DNA from: Syntrophales bacterium
GTDB lineage: Bacteria; Desulfobacterota; Syntrophia; Syntrophales; UBA5619
Assembly: GCA_028712015.1 (NCBI GenBank)
Contig: JAQTRB010000024.1
Location: 1-13,271 of the forward strand
DNA: 13,271 nucleotides
Direction of reading: 5' to 3'
Of this stretch, positions 1-7,590 are shown one piece after another. The translations under genes were made by a program, and so were the position numbers. Within the stretch, counting starts at the first letter, position 1; each line of letters starts with the position of its first letter. The notes under the pieces were generated by a model. It saw only the letters and a program-made list of their open reading frames with translations. It had not been told where the DNA came from and searched no databases.

Positions 1-140
1 CCTCGGAAGGGCTCCGCTATCCGGCGCTTTCGGCTTTCAGCGTCCAGTACCATCCCGAGGCGGCGCCGGGTCCCCACGACGCGGATGGACTTTTCGACGA
101 ATTCATCCGCCTGATGGACGACGGGAGGGCGACCGGTTGA
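1..140 (+). CDS. carA: Carbamoyl-phosphate synthase small subunit, C-terminal end (partial)
   Basis: Only the last 45 codons of this gene lie in the window, in the frame ending at TGA 138-140. They read through FSVQYHPEAAPGPHDA and then DGLFDEFIRLMDD. This is the end of the class I glutamine amidotransferase domain of CarA, and the HPE in it supplies the catalytic His and Glu. CarA hydrolyses glutamine and passes ammonia to CarB for carbamoyl phosphate synthesis (pyrimidine and arginine pathways). The partner gene carB is present downstream but is separated from carA by guaA. The 47-bp gap to guaA has no terminator, so the genes are probably co-transcribed. The 5' part, including the active-site Cys, lies outside the window. 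Confidence 0.93.
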   Translation, partial: SEGLRYPALSAFSVQYHPEAAPGPHDADGLFDEFIRLMDDGRATG

Positions 141-187
141 GGAACGGCAGGCCGCTGACGCGTCCGGCAAAGAAAGGAAGGTAAATC

Positions 188-1720
188 GTGATTCTGATTG
201 TCGATTTCGGCTCGCAATATAACCAGTTGATCGCGCGCCGCGTCCGGGAGAATCAGGTGTACTGCCGGATCGAACCGCCGGGCATCGGTCTCGGGAAGAT
301 CCGCGAGCTCCGGCCCGAGGGAATCATCCTTTCCGGCGGGCCCTCGTCCGTCTACGAGAAGCATTCGCCGCGGGTGGACACGGGGATCTTCGATCTCGGG
401 ATTCCAATCCTGGGGATCTGTTACGGCCTCCAGTTCATGGTCGCCGCGCTGGGCGGCGAAGTGATCCGTTCGGACAAGCGCGAATACGGCTTCGCCGAGC
501 TGAACGTCCGGCCGCCGGGAGGCGCCGTCCTCGCCGGCGTCGAGAAGAAGACGCGCTGCTGGATGAGCCACGGGGACCGGATCGGCCGGCTGCCGGCGGG
601 CTTCGCGGCCACCGCCTCAACCGAGAACACCGAAGTGGCCGCCGCCGAAAACGCCAAACGCCGGTTTTACGGACTGCAGTTCCACCCGGAGGTGGTCCAC
701 ACGGTCGAGGGGAAAAAGATGCTGGAGAACTTCCTCTTCGGCGTTTGCCGTTGCGCGAAGCGCTGGACGATGAACGCCTTTGTCCGCGACGCCGTTTCGG
801 AGATCCGGGAGACGGTCGGCGACAAGCGCGTGATCCTCGGCCTTTCGGGGGGAGTCGATTCCTCCGTTGCGGCCGTCCTGCTCCACCAGGCGATCGGCCG
901 CCGGCTCACCTGCGTCTTCGTCGACAATGGTCTGCTGCGGCTGGGCGAGGCGGAGAAGGTCCGCGCCCTCTTTGGGAAGCATTTTCAAATGGACGTCCGT
1001 TGCGCACGGGCGAGGAAGGCCTTTCTCGACGGTCTCAAAGGGGTGACGGCGCCGGAGAGAAAGCGAAAGATCATCGGAAGGGTGTTCATCGAGATTTTCG
1101 ACCGGGAGGCCAAAAAGATCAAGGATGCGGCATTCCTCGCCCAGGGGACGCTCTACCCGGATCTGATCGAATCCCGGTCGGCCTTCGGGGGGCCAAGCGC
1201 GGTGATCAAATCCCACCACAACGTGGGAGGACTTCCCAGGAAGATGAAACTGAAACTCATCGAACCGCTGAAGCACCTCTTCAAGGACGAGGTCCGGCTG
1301 CTCGGAAAGGAGCTCGGAATGTCCGATGACGTGATTTGGCGGCAGCCCTTCCCGGGACCGGGGCTTGCCGTCCGGATCATCGGCGAGGTGACGGAAAAGC
1401 GGCTCGCGATCCTCCGAAACGCCGATGCGGTCCTGATGGAGGAGATCCGGGCCGGGAACTATTATCGGAGGCTCTGGCAGTCCTTTGCCGTTCTGCTGCC
1501 GATCAAGAGCGTCGGAATCATGGGGGACCAGCGGACCTACGAAAATGTCATCGTCATCCGGGCGGTGACCAGCGACGACGCAATGACGGCGGACTGGGCG
1601 AAGCTCCCCCACGATCTGCTGGGCCGCATTTCCAGCCGGATCATCAACGAGGTGCGCGGGGTGAACCGGGTCGTCTACGACATCAGCTCGAAACCGCCGA
1701 GCACGATCGAGTGGGAGTAG
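188..1720 (+). CDS. guaA: GMP synthase (glutamine-hydrolysing)
   Basis: This 510-residue protein converts XMP, ATP and glutamine to GMP in the cytoplasm. The N-terminal class I amidotransferase domain (about 1-190) has the nucleophile Cys78 in GICYG and the His166/Glu168 pair in FHPEVVHT. The ATP pyrophosphatase domain starts near 200 with the PP-loop SGGVDSS (220-226). The C-terminal dimerisation domain has QPFPGPGLAVRIIGE and ends with the family-typical KPPSTIEWE. The length is close to the usual 510-525 residues. The start is GTG at 188, preceded by an AGGAAGG ribosome-binding site, and the protein begins directly with the ILIVDFGSQ strand expected of the domain. It lies 47 bp after carA and only 6 bp before carB, whose ribosome-binding site (GGGAG) is inside the last guaA codons, so translation of the two is probably coupled. 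guaA is more often found with guaB; its place between carA and carB is notable. Confidence 0.97.
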   Translation: MILIVDFGSQYNQLIARRVRENQVYCRIEPPGIGLGKIRELRPEGIILSGGPSSVYEKHSPRVDTGIFDLGIPILGICYGLQFMVAALGGEVIRSDKREYGFAELNVRPPGGAVLAGVEKKTRCWMSHGDRIGRLPAGFAATASTENTEVAAAENAKRRFYGLQFHPEVVHTVEGKKMLENFLFGVCRCAKRWTMNAFVRDAVSEIRETVGDKRVILGLSGGVDSSVAAVLLHQAIGRRLTCVFVDNGLLRLGEAEKVRALFGKHFQMDVRCARARKAFLDGLKGVTAPERKRKIIGRVFIEIFDREAKKIKDAAFLAQGTLYPDLIESRSAFGGPSAVIKSHHNVGGLPRKMKLKLIEPLKHLFKDEVRLLGKELGMSDDVIWRQPFPGPGLAVRIIGEVTEKRLAILRNADAVLMEEIRAGNYYRRLWQSFAVLLPIKSVGIMGDQRTYENVIVIRAVTSDDAMTADWAKLPHDLLGRISSRIINEVRGVNRVVYDISSKPPSTIEWE

Positions 1721-1726
1721 CCATAA

Positions 1727-4700
1727 ATGCCCAAACGGACGGATATCAAAAAGATCCTGATCATCGGCTCCGGGCCGATCATCATCAGCCAGGCATGCGA
1801 GTTCGACTACTCGGGCACCCAGGCCTGCAAGGCGCTGAAGGAGGAAGGCTACGCGGTGATCCTCGTCAACTCCAACCCGGCGACGATCATGACCGATCCG
1901 GAGACCGCGGATCGGACCTATATCGAACCGATCACCCCGGAGGCCGTGGAGAAGATCATCGCCCGGGAGCGGCCGGAGGCATTGCTGCCGACGCTGGGCG
2001 GCCAGACGGGCCTCAACACGGCGGTTGCGGTCGCCGAGGCGGGAATCCTCGAGAAATACGGTGTCGAGATGATCGGGGCGTCGCTGCCGGTGATCCACAA
2101 GGCGGAGGACCGCCAGCTCTTTCGGACGGCCATGGAGAAAATCGGCTTGAAGGTCCCCAAGAGCGGCTTCGCCCGGTCGCTGGACGACGTCTTTTCCGTC
2201 GCCGGCGAGCTCGGCTTCCCGATCATCGTCCGCCCTTCGTTCACGCTCGGCGGGACGGGAAGCGGCGTCGCCTACAACCGCGAGGAACTGGCCGAGATCG
2301 CCAAGGGGGGTCTCGACGCGTCGCTCATCCACGAGGTAATGCTCGAGCAGTCGGCCCTCGGCTGGAAGGAGTACGAGCTGGAGGTGATGCGCGACAAGGC
2401 GGACAACGTCGTGATCATCTGTTCGATCGAAAACCTGGACCCGATGGGGGTCCACACCGGCGAGTCGATCACCGTCGCCCCGGCGCAAACGCTGACCGAC
2501 GTGGAATACCAGCGGATGCGCGACGCCGCGATCGCGATCATCCGCGAGATCGGCGTCGAGACGGGCGGCTCCAACGTCCAGTTCGCGGTCCATCCCGAGA
2601 CCGGGGAGATGATCGTGATCGAGATGAATCCGCGCGTTTCCCGATCCTCCGCCCTCGCCTCGAAGGCAACGGGATTCCCGATCGCCAAGATCGCGGCGAA
2701 GCTCGCCGTCGGCTACACCCTCGACGAAATACCGAATGACATCACCCGCGAGACGATGGCCTCCTTCGAACCGACGATCGACTACTGCGTCGTGAAGATT
2801 CCCCGCTGGACCTTCGAAAAGTTCCCGGAGACGGAGGACTTTCTGACCACGTCGATGAAATCGGTCGGCGAAACCATGGCGATCGGCCGCACCTTCCGGG
2901 AAGCGCTCCAGAAGGCGATCCGCTCGCTGGAGATCAAACGCTTCGGCCTGACGATCGATCTGCCGGAGGAGGCTGCCCATCGCCCCCGGGAATTTCTGGA
3001 GCAGAAGCTCAACCGGCCCAATTCCCTTCGTCTCTTCCACGTCGCCGCGGCCTTCCGCCACGGCATGACCCTGGAGGAGATCCGGCGCCTGACGATGATC
3101 GATCCCTGGTTCCTCCATCAGATCCGGTCGCTCGTCGAGGCGGAGGAAGAGATCCAAAGGACGCCCTTTTCGACGGAGGTTCTTTACGAAGCCAAGCGGC
3201 TGGGTTTCTCCGACATCACCCTCGGCGGGATCTGGAAGCTTCCCGAAGAGGAGATCCGCCGCCGCCGGTACGAAACCGGGATTCTCCCCGTCTACAAGCT
3301 GGTGGACACCTGCGCCGCGGAGTTCGAGGCCTACACCCCCTACTACTACTCGACCTATGAGACCGAGGACGAAACGCGCCCCTCGACAAAGCCGAAGGTC
3401 GTCATCCTGGGCGGCGGTCCCAACCGGATCGGGCAGGGGATCGAGTTCGACTACTGTTGCGTCCATGCCTCCTTCGCGCTGCGGGAGGAGGGCTACGAGA
3501 GCATCATGGTCAATTCGAACCCGGAGACGGTGAGCACCGACTACGACACCTCCGACAAGCTCTTCTTCGAGCCGGTGACCCTCGAGGACGTCCTGCACAT
3601 CCTGAAGGCGGAAAAACCGCTGGGCGTCATCGTCCAGTTCGGCGGACAGACGCCGCTGAACTTGGCGCGGGGGCTGGAGGCGGCGGGTGCGCCGATCCTG
3701 GGCACCTCCCCCGACGCGATCGACCGCGCCGAGGACCGCAAGCGCTTTCAGGAGATCGTGAACCGCCTCGGGCTCCGCCAGCCCGACAACGACACGGCGA
3801 TGGATACGGAAGAAGCGGTCCGGGTCGCCGAACGGATCGGCTACCCGGTCCTGGTCCGCCCCTCGTACGTTCTCGGCGGGCGTTCCATGGAGATCATCTA
3901 CGATACCGAAAGCCTGAAGGCGTTCATGGTTCGGGCGCTGGAGGTCTCCCCCGGCCACCCGATCCTGATCGACAAATTCCTCGAGGACGCCATCGAGGTG
4001 GACGTGGACGCGATCAGCGACGGGACGACCACCGTCGTCGCCGGGATCATGGAGCATATCGAGGAGGCGGGGATCCACTCCGGCGACAGCGCCTGTTCCC
4101 TTCCGGCAATCAGCTTCTCTCCGGAGCTGCTGGAGACGATCGAACGGCAGACCAAACGGATCGCCAGGGAACTCGGCGTCGTGGGGCTGATGAACATCCA
4201 GTATGCCATCAAGGACGGCGGGCTTTTCGTGCTGGAGGTCAATCCCCGCGCCTCGCGGACGATCCCCTTCGTCAGCAAGGCGATCGGGGTGCCCCTGGCG
4301 AAGCTCGCCACGAAGGTGATGCTGGGGAAAACCCTGCGGGAACTGGGCTTCACCGAACCGGTCCGGCCGAAGCACATCTCGGTGAAGGAGGCGGTCTTCC
4401 CCTTCAATCGCTTTCCCAACGTGGACATCCTGCTGGGACCGGAGATGAAATCGACGGGGGAGGTGATGGGGATCGACCGCTCGTTCGGACTCGCCTATGC
4501 GAAATCCCAGATGGCGGCCGGCTTCCAGATGCCGCTTTCGGGAAAGGTTTTCATCAGCGTTCACAACCACTACAAGGACCGGATCGTCCCCGTGGCCGCG
4601 GCCCTGGCCCGGATGGGATTTGAGATTCTGGCGACCCGCGGTACGGCGGAACGTCTGCGGGAACGCGGCGTCGCGGCGGAGACGATTCGCAAGGTGAGCG

Positions 4701-4951
4701 AGGGGCGGCCGCACGTGGTCGACCACATCAAGAACGGAGACATCCGGCTCGTGATCAACGTCAGCCTGGGCCGGCGTTCCTCCCGGGATGCCTATCACAT
4801 CCGGCGGGGCGCTCTGCTCTACAATGTCCTCTATACGACGACGATTTCCGGCGCGCGGGCGCTGGCGGAGGCGATCGACGCGCTGAAGAGGGAACCGTGG
4901 AATGTGTCGCCGTTGCAGGCCTATCATCAAAAATCGCCTCCGCTCCGCTGA
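1727..4951 (+). CDS. carB: Carbamoyl-phosphate synthase large subunit
   Basis: This 1074-residue protein makes carbamoyl phosphate from bicarbonate, ammonia delivered by CarA, and two ATP. It has the family's duplicated architecture. The carboxyphosphate half (about 1-400) opens with KKILIIGSGPIIISQACEFDYSG and carries VNSNPATIMTD and EMNPRVSRSSALASKATG. A connecting oligomerisation region spans about 400-550. The carbamoyl-phosphate half (about 555-935) repeats the motifs as GGGPNRIGQGIEFDYC, VNSNPETVSTDYDTSD and EVNPRASRTIPFVSKA. The MGS-like allosteric domain (about 936-1074) contains ISVHNHYKD and the effector-site region ending VLYTTTISGARAL. The length matches the standard bacterial protein (about 1070). 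The ATG start lies 6 bp after guaA. Both halves look intact, with no sign of frameshift. Confidence 0.98.
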   Translation: MPKRTDIKKILIIGSGPIIISQACEFDYSGTQACKALKEEGYAVILVNSNPATIMTDPETADRTYIEPITPEAVEKIIARERPEALLPTLGGQTGLNTAVAVAEAGILEKYGVEMIGASLPVIHKAEDRQLFRTAMEKIGLKVPKSGFARSLDDVFSVAGELGFPIIVRPSFTLGGTGSGVAYNREELAEIAKGGLDASLIHEVMLEQSALGWKEYELEVMRDKADNVVIICSIENLDPMGVHTGESITVAPAQTLTDVEYQRMRDAAIAIIREIGVETGGSNVQFAVHPETGEMIVIEMNPRVSRSSALASKATGFPIAKIAAKLAVGYTLDEIPNDITRETMASFEPTIDYCVVKIPRWTFEKFPETEDFLTTSMKSVGETMAIGRTFREALQKAIRSLEIKRFGLTIDLPEEAAHRPREFLEQKLNRPNSLRLFHVAAAFRHGMTLEEIRRLTMIDPWFLHQIRSLVEAEEEIQRTPFSTEVLYEAKRLGFSDITLGGIWKLPEEEIRRRRYETGILPVYKLVDTCAAEFEAYTPYYYSTYETEDETRPSTKPKVVILGGGPNRIGQGIEFDYCCVHASFALREEGYESIMVNSNPETVSTDYDTSDKLFFEPVTLEDVLHILKAEKPLGVIVQFGGQTPLNLARGLEAAGAPILGTSPDAIDRAEDRKRFQEIVNRLGLRQPDNDTAMDTEEAVRVAERIGYPVLVRPSYVLGGRSMEIIYDTESLKAFMVRALEVSPGHPILIDKFLEDAIEVDVDAISDGTTTVVAGIMEHIEEAGIHSGDSACSLPAISFSPELLETIERQTKRIARELGVVGLMNIQYAIKDGGLFVLEVNPRASRTIPFVSKAIGVPLAKLATKVMLGKTLRELGFTEPVRPKHISVKEAVFPFNRFPNVDILLGPEMKSTGEVMGIDRSFGLAYAKSQMAAGFQMPLSGKVFISVHNHYKDRIVPVAAALARMGFEILATRGTAERLRERGVAAETIRKVSEGRPHVVDHIKNGDIRLVINVSLGRRSSRDAYHIRRGALLYNVLYTTTISGARALAEAIDALKREPWNVSPLQAYHQKSPPLR

Positions 4952-4989
4952 GCCGGACGACGGGCGGACATGCATTTCCGGTATCGAAG

Positions 4990-5003
4990 CGGGCTTCAGC
5001 CCG
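4990..5003 (+). repeat. Stem-loop in the carB-purF gap
   Basis: CGGGCT and AGCCCG form a perfect inverted repeat with a 2-base centre; as RNA it would be a GC stem with a UUCA loop. It lies in the 123-bp gap between carB and purF. No T-tract follows, so it is not a clear terminator. It may be an mRNA-stability hairpin or one copy of a dispersed intergenic palindrome. The gap otherwise shows no promoter that I can support. Confidence 0.45.
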
Positions 5004-5051
5004 TCCCGCGTGACGGCCGGCGCAATTTCGGCAAGGATGACGAAAACGACC

Positions 5052-5075
5052 ATGGCTAAGAAAGGAAAAAAGTGA
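5052..5075 (+). CDS. Possible 7-codon leader ORF overlapping the purF start
   Basis: ATG at 5052 opens a short frame reading MAKKGKK and ending at TGA 5073-5075. That stop overlaps the purF ATG at 5075 as TGATG. The codons for KKGKK (AAGAAAGGAAAAAAG) also serve as the purine-rich purF ribosome-binding site. Overlaps of this kind can couple translation, but I see no convincing ribosome-binding site for the mini-ORF itself, so it may be chance. Confidence 0.2.
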   Translation: MAKKGKK

Positions 5076-6517
5076 TGTCGGTCGATGAGCAGAGGATCGC
5101 CTGGGGGGAGTCGGATGAAGACAAACCGCGCGAGGAATGCGGCGTCTTTGCGGTGTACGGCCACGAAGAGGCGGCGCGTGTGGCCTTCTTCGGCCTTTTC
5201 GCCCTGCAGCACCGCGGGCAGGAAAGTGCGGGAATCGTCTCGGCGGACGGATGTCAGGTATGGGTGCACCGCGGGATGGGGCTCGCCTCCGAGGTGTTCC
5301 GGGAAGATACCCTCTCGAAGCTTCCCGGGCGGCTGGCCATCGGCCATGTCCGCTATTCGACGACGGGCTCCTCGGTGCTCTCGAACGCCCAGCCGTTCCT
5401 GGTCCACCACGCCGACGAGTACTACGCGCTGGCCCACAACGGAAACCTGATCAATGCGCCGGAACTCCGGGCAGGGCTGGAGGAAACAGGGTCGATCTTC
5501 CAGTCCACCATGGACAGCGAGGTGATCGTCCACCTGATGGCCCCTCATCTGAGGGAAGGTTTGGAAACGGCCCTGACGAAGGCCCTCGCCGGCGTGCGGG
5601 GCGCCTACAGCATCGTCATGCTGACCCGGAACCGGGTCATCGCCGTCCGCGACCCCCGCGGATTCCGGCCGCTCGCGCTCGGCCGCTTCAACGGCGGCTG
5701 GGTGGTGGCCTCGGAGACCTGCGCCTTCGACCTCGTGGGAGCGAAATATATCCGGGATGTCCGGCCCGGCGAGATCATCATCATCGACGACCAGGGTCTG
5801 CACAGCCTGATGCCCTTCCCGACCGAAAAACCCTCCTACTGTATTTTTGAAATGATCTATTTCGCCCGACCCGACAGCCAGGTTTTTGGTCAAAACGTCT
5901 ACCTCTGCCGGAAGCGACTGGGCCGCCGCCTTGCCCAGGAGTACCGTCCCGATGTGGATTTCGTCATGCCCTTTCCCGATTCGGGAAACTATGCCGCGCT
6001 GGGCTACGCGGAGGAGAGCGGGCTGCCCTTCGAGATGGGAATGATCCGGAATCATTACGTGGGGCGGACGTTCATCCAGCCCAGCCAGGCGATGCGCGAT
6101 TTCGGCGTCCGGGTCAAGCTCAACCCGGTCCAACCGCTCATTGCCGACAAGAAGATCTTGATCGTCGAGGATTCGATCATCCGGGGAACCACCAGCCGAA
6201 ACCGCGTCCGGCATTTGCGTGAGTGCGGCGCGCGGGAAATCCACATGGTCGTGAGCTGCCCGCCGACGCGCCATCCGTGCCCCTATGGGATCGATTTTTC
6301 GAGGCGGGGGGAACTGATCGCCGCCGAAAAGGAAACCGACGCGGAGATCTCGGCCTTCATCGGCCTGGAAAGCCTGCACTACCTCTCCACCGAAGGGATG
6401 GTCCAGGCCACGGGGATTCCGAAAGAAAACTTCTGCCTTGCCTGTTACAGCGGAGATTACCCGCTGCCGCCTCCGAAGACGTTCGGGAAATTCTGCTTCG
6501 AGAGGACCGTGTCCTGA
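5075..6517 (+). CDS. purF: Amidophosphoribosyltransferase (Fe-S type)
   Basis: This 480-residue enzyme catalyses the first committed step of de novo purine synthesis: PRPP plus glutamine gives phosphoribosylamine. The N-terminal class II amidotransferase domain follows a 21-residue propeptide, and Cys22 (in REECGVF) becomes the catalytic N-terminal residue after cleavage. The C-terminal phosphoribosyltransferase domain has the PRPP loop ILIVEDSIIRGTTS. Four cysteines match the [4Fe-4S] ligands of the Bacillus-type enzyme: one in SYCIFEMIYFARPDS, one in HPCPYGID and two in NFCLACYSG. This is therefore the cluster-bearing, propeptide-processed class and not the E. coli class. ATG 5075 is preferred because it has 8-nt spacing from the GGA of the ribosome-binding site; GTG 5072 is an in-frame alternative adding one residue. 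It is the last recognisable gene of the operon. Confidence 0.97.
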   Translation: MSVDEQRIAWGESDEDKPREECGVFAVYGHEEAARVAFFGLFALQHRGQESAGIVSADGCQVWVHRGMGLASEVFREDTLSKLPGRLAIGHVRYSTTGSSVLSNAQPFLVHHADEYYALAHNGNLINAPELRAGLEETGSIFQSTMDSEVIVHLMAPHLREGLETALTKALAGVRGAYSIVMLTRNRVIAVRDPRGFRPLALGRFNGGWVVASETCAFDLVGAKYIRDVRPGEIIIIDDQGLHSLMPFPTEKPSYCIFEMIYFARPDSQVFGQNVYLCRKRLGRRLAQEYRPDVDFVMPFPDSGNYAALGYAEESGLPFEMGMIRNHYVGRTFIQPSQAMRDFGVRVKLNPVQPLIADKKILIVEDSIIRGTTSRNRVRHLRECGAREIHMVVSCPPTRHPCPYGIDFSRRGELIAAEKETDAEISAFIGLESLHYLSTEGMVQATGIPKENFCLACYSGDYPLPPPKTFGKFCFERTVS

Positions 6518-6742
6518 CGGCGATTTCGCCGAATGAGAAGATCGAAATGCCTACTGAATAAACGCGCCGATTCATACCGGCAGCGAAACTGCATATGATA
6601 TCGATATCGATCGTTACGAAGAGGGTGGGATGGAAGGATTGGACGATCTTCTCGATCATGGGGCTAAAAGGATTATACTACTTTATTTAGCCTCCTTAAT
6701 AAAGTGGAGCATGATGATCGCATTGTTTCAACTTTGGTTTTT
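6518..6742. other. Non-coding stretch after purF
   Basis: No supported gene. CGGCGA and TCGCCG form a hairpin (6518-6531) directly after the purF stop, but without a T-tract, so no convincing intrinsic terminator is visible. GATATCGATATC (6597-6608) is a perfect palindrome of unknown meaning. Base composition changes here from GC-rich to AT-rich. Two alternative stems near 6662-6707 are listed separately. Confidence 0.5.
6662..6707. repeat. Two mutually exclusive stem-loops
   Basis: GGCTAAA (6662-6668) can pair with TTTAGCC (6686-6692). ACTTTATT (6680-6687) can instead pair with AATAAAGT (6698-6705), extended by a T-G and a C-G pair outward. The stems share bases, so only one can form at a time. 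They lie downstream of the 97-residue minus-strand gene and could mark its transcript end. There is no clean T-tract on either strand, and AT-rich DNA makes chance pairing likely. Confidence 0.3.
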
Positions 6743-7036
6743 CTACTTGAAAAAAACCTTGCCATTTTCATTTTCATATCCTTCCAAGAGAATCAAGTCG
6801 GGGTGCTGATCAAGTGTTTCCCAACTGCTGACCTCAATACCCCTTTTCCCTATCTCCCGCAAATCAAAGATTCTCAGAAGAGTAACTGATTTGCTTCCCT
6901 CCAATCCTATTTTTTTCACACAGCGGATGAAGTTAGAAAGAGTATCCACGTCGAAACCATGGTCATTAACCAGATTGCCCCAGGCCTCTCCTTCGATTTG
7001 CCGGACCACCTTTTTCTTAAAAGAAAAAAAACCCAT
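6743..7036 (-). CDS. Uncharacterised 97-residue soluble protein
   Basis: I do not recognise this family with certainty. The frame encodes 97 residues with a strong ribosome-binding site (AAAGGAGGG, GGAGG 10 nt before ATG 7036), which makes it a real gene. The N-terminus is basic (MGFFSFKKKVVRQ), followed by a mixed alpha/beta-looking, fairly acidic body with GEAWGNLVNDHGFDVDTL, CVKK, VTLLRIFDLREIG and SWETLDQHPDLILLEGY. There is no signal peptide or membrane segment. It lies on the same strand as the 70-residue membrane protein and the TetR regulator but is separated from the former by a 170-bp gap with a terminator-like palindrome, so it probably has its own promoter or depends on read-through. 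It sits inside the AT-rich island. Function unknown. Confidence 0.75.
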   Translation of the reverse strand: MGFFSFKKKVVRQIEGEAWGNLVNDHGFDVDTLSNFIRCVKKIGLEGSKSVTLLRIFDLREIGKRGIEVSSWETLDQHPDLILLEGYENENGKVFFK

Positions 7037-7206
7037 TCTGGCTTTCCCTCCTTTATATTATGTAAACATTTGTAAAGCTTCTATTACGTCGCGACATATG
7101 CTGCGCTCCTGACACGATTGACGTCGACAATGACAGGCGTTCTCGTACCTCAGGAGAGCGGCGTTTTTATAAACATGTGAGGGCGCCCTCAGATGTCTGC
7201 AATATA
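7037..7206. other. Intergenic region between two minus-strand small genes
   Basis: No gene is seen here. It contains the terminator-like palindrome at 7173-7196 and an odd-length imperfect dyad, ATTGACGTCGACAAT (7117-7131, 6 of 7 pairs), about 80 bp upstream of the 97-residue gene. The dyad might be an operator for that gene. No convincing -35/-10 pair was found. Confidence 0.35.
7173..7196 (-). terminator. Palindromic terminator-like hairpin after the small membrane-protein gene
   Basis: TGAGGGCGCCCTCA (7178-7191) is a perfect 14-bp palindrome. It is flanked by ACAT and ATGT arms after one mismatched position on each side. It begins 11 bp past the TAA of the 70-residue gene. On the minus strand it is followed by GTTTATAAAA, a poor but AT-rich tail. 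It is probably a transcript end; it could also be a protein-binding palindrome. Confidence 0.5.
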
Positions 7207-7419
7207 TTATTGCTTGGCGGATTCGTCTGTTGAACTATTGGCTCCTGCTGCCGCGATTGAGATTATCATCACGGCCACCCCCACGATGACGATTGCTGCC
7301 GTGATAAAGCCGTTCAGGTCCATGGTCTTTGCAAACGCGATGCATGCTATCGCGAAAACCACACCCAAAATTGCTCGAATAAGACCCATGCTTACTTTTC
7401 CAGCATTTCCTACCATCAT
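7207..7419 (-). CDS. Small two-helix membrane protein (70 residues)
   Basis: Not assignable to a named family. The 70 residues contain two hydrophobic segments, about 12-30 (GLIRAILGVVFAIACIAFA) and about 37-59 (GFITAAIVIVGVAVMIISIAAA). They are joined by a short KTMDLN turn and followed by a polar tail (NSSTDESAKQ). This predicts an inner-membrane hairpin. The ribosome-binding site AAGGAGGA lies 5 nt before ATG 7419 and 8 nt before the adjacent ATG 7416; either could be used. Upstream is a leader of roughly 140 nt, a TTGACA promoter and two tandem TetR-type operators, with the tetR gene behind them on the same strand. The layout suggests that this gene is the regulator's target. Possible roles such as a stress-induced membrane peptide, transport accessory or toxin-like protein cannot be separated from sequence alone. 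Confidence 0.75.
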   Translation of the reverse strand: MMVGNAGKVSMGLIRAILGVVFAIACIAFAKTMDLNGFITAAIVIVGVAVMIISIAAAGANSSTDESAKQ

Positions 7420-7562
7420 TTGCTTCCTCCTTTTTTAAAGTGGGTCCGCAATCTCGAACGATTGCGACAATGGAATCCATCATGTTCAACCCCATGAACG
7501 CGGCCATGAAATATCTACGTTCCTATACAAAAAGAAATGAAAGCTCTTTCATATAAGCGAGC
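7420..7562 (-). promoter_or_regulatory. Structured 5' leader of the small membrane-protein gene
   Basis: If transcription starts about 7 nt after the -10 box, the mRNA leader is about 140 nt long. It can form three stem-loops: ATGAAAG/CTTTCAT (7537-7552) close to the 5' end, GTTCA/TGAAC (7484-7499), and CGCAATC/GATTGCG with a 6-base loop (7447-7466) shortly before the ribosome-binding site. No known riboswitch class was recognised. Confidence 0.35.
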
Positions 7563-7590
7563 GATCACTTATATAAGCGAGCGATCACTC
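7551..7590. promoter_or_regulatory. Tandem 20-bp operators, probable TetR-family binding sites
   Basis: ATATAAGCGAGCGATCACTT (7551-7570) is repeated directly as 7571-7590 with one change in the last base. Each copy contains the 18-bp imperfect dyad TAAGCGAGCGATCACTTA (14 of 18 positions symmetric in the first copy), of the size and style bound by TetR-family dimers. The copies are two helical turns apart, so two dimers could sit on the same face of the DNA. They cover the spacer, the -10 box and the start region of the minus-strand promoter, a layout expected for repression. The regulator gene at 7725-8327 is the obvious candidate; the pairing is inferred. Confidence 0.65.

Noticed and set aside
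617..6379. A 5.8-kb open frame on the minus strand opposite guaA, carB and purF
   Set aside because: The three sense genes share one reading register (all starts are 2 modulo 3), and this antisense frame is aligned codon for codon with them. It stays open only because TTA, CTA and TCA codons are avoided in these GC-rich genes. The translation is Asp/His/Arg/Pro-rich with no domain.
6704..6889. 61-residue plus-strand frame opposite the 97-residue gene
   Set aside because: Only a weak ribosome-binding site and no family-like features; the opposite strand has a much stronger gene.
7235..7507. 90-residue minus-strand frame overlapping the small membrane-protein gene
   Set aside because: It lacks a ribosome-binding site and runs out of frame through the better supported gene; its translation is low-complexity and basic at the end.
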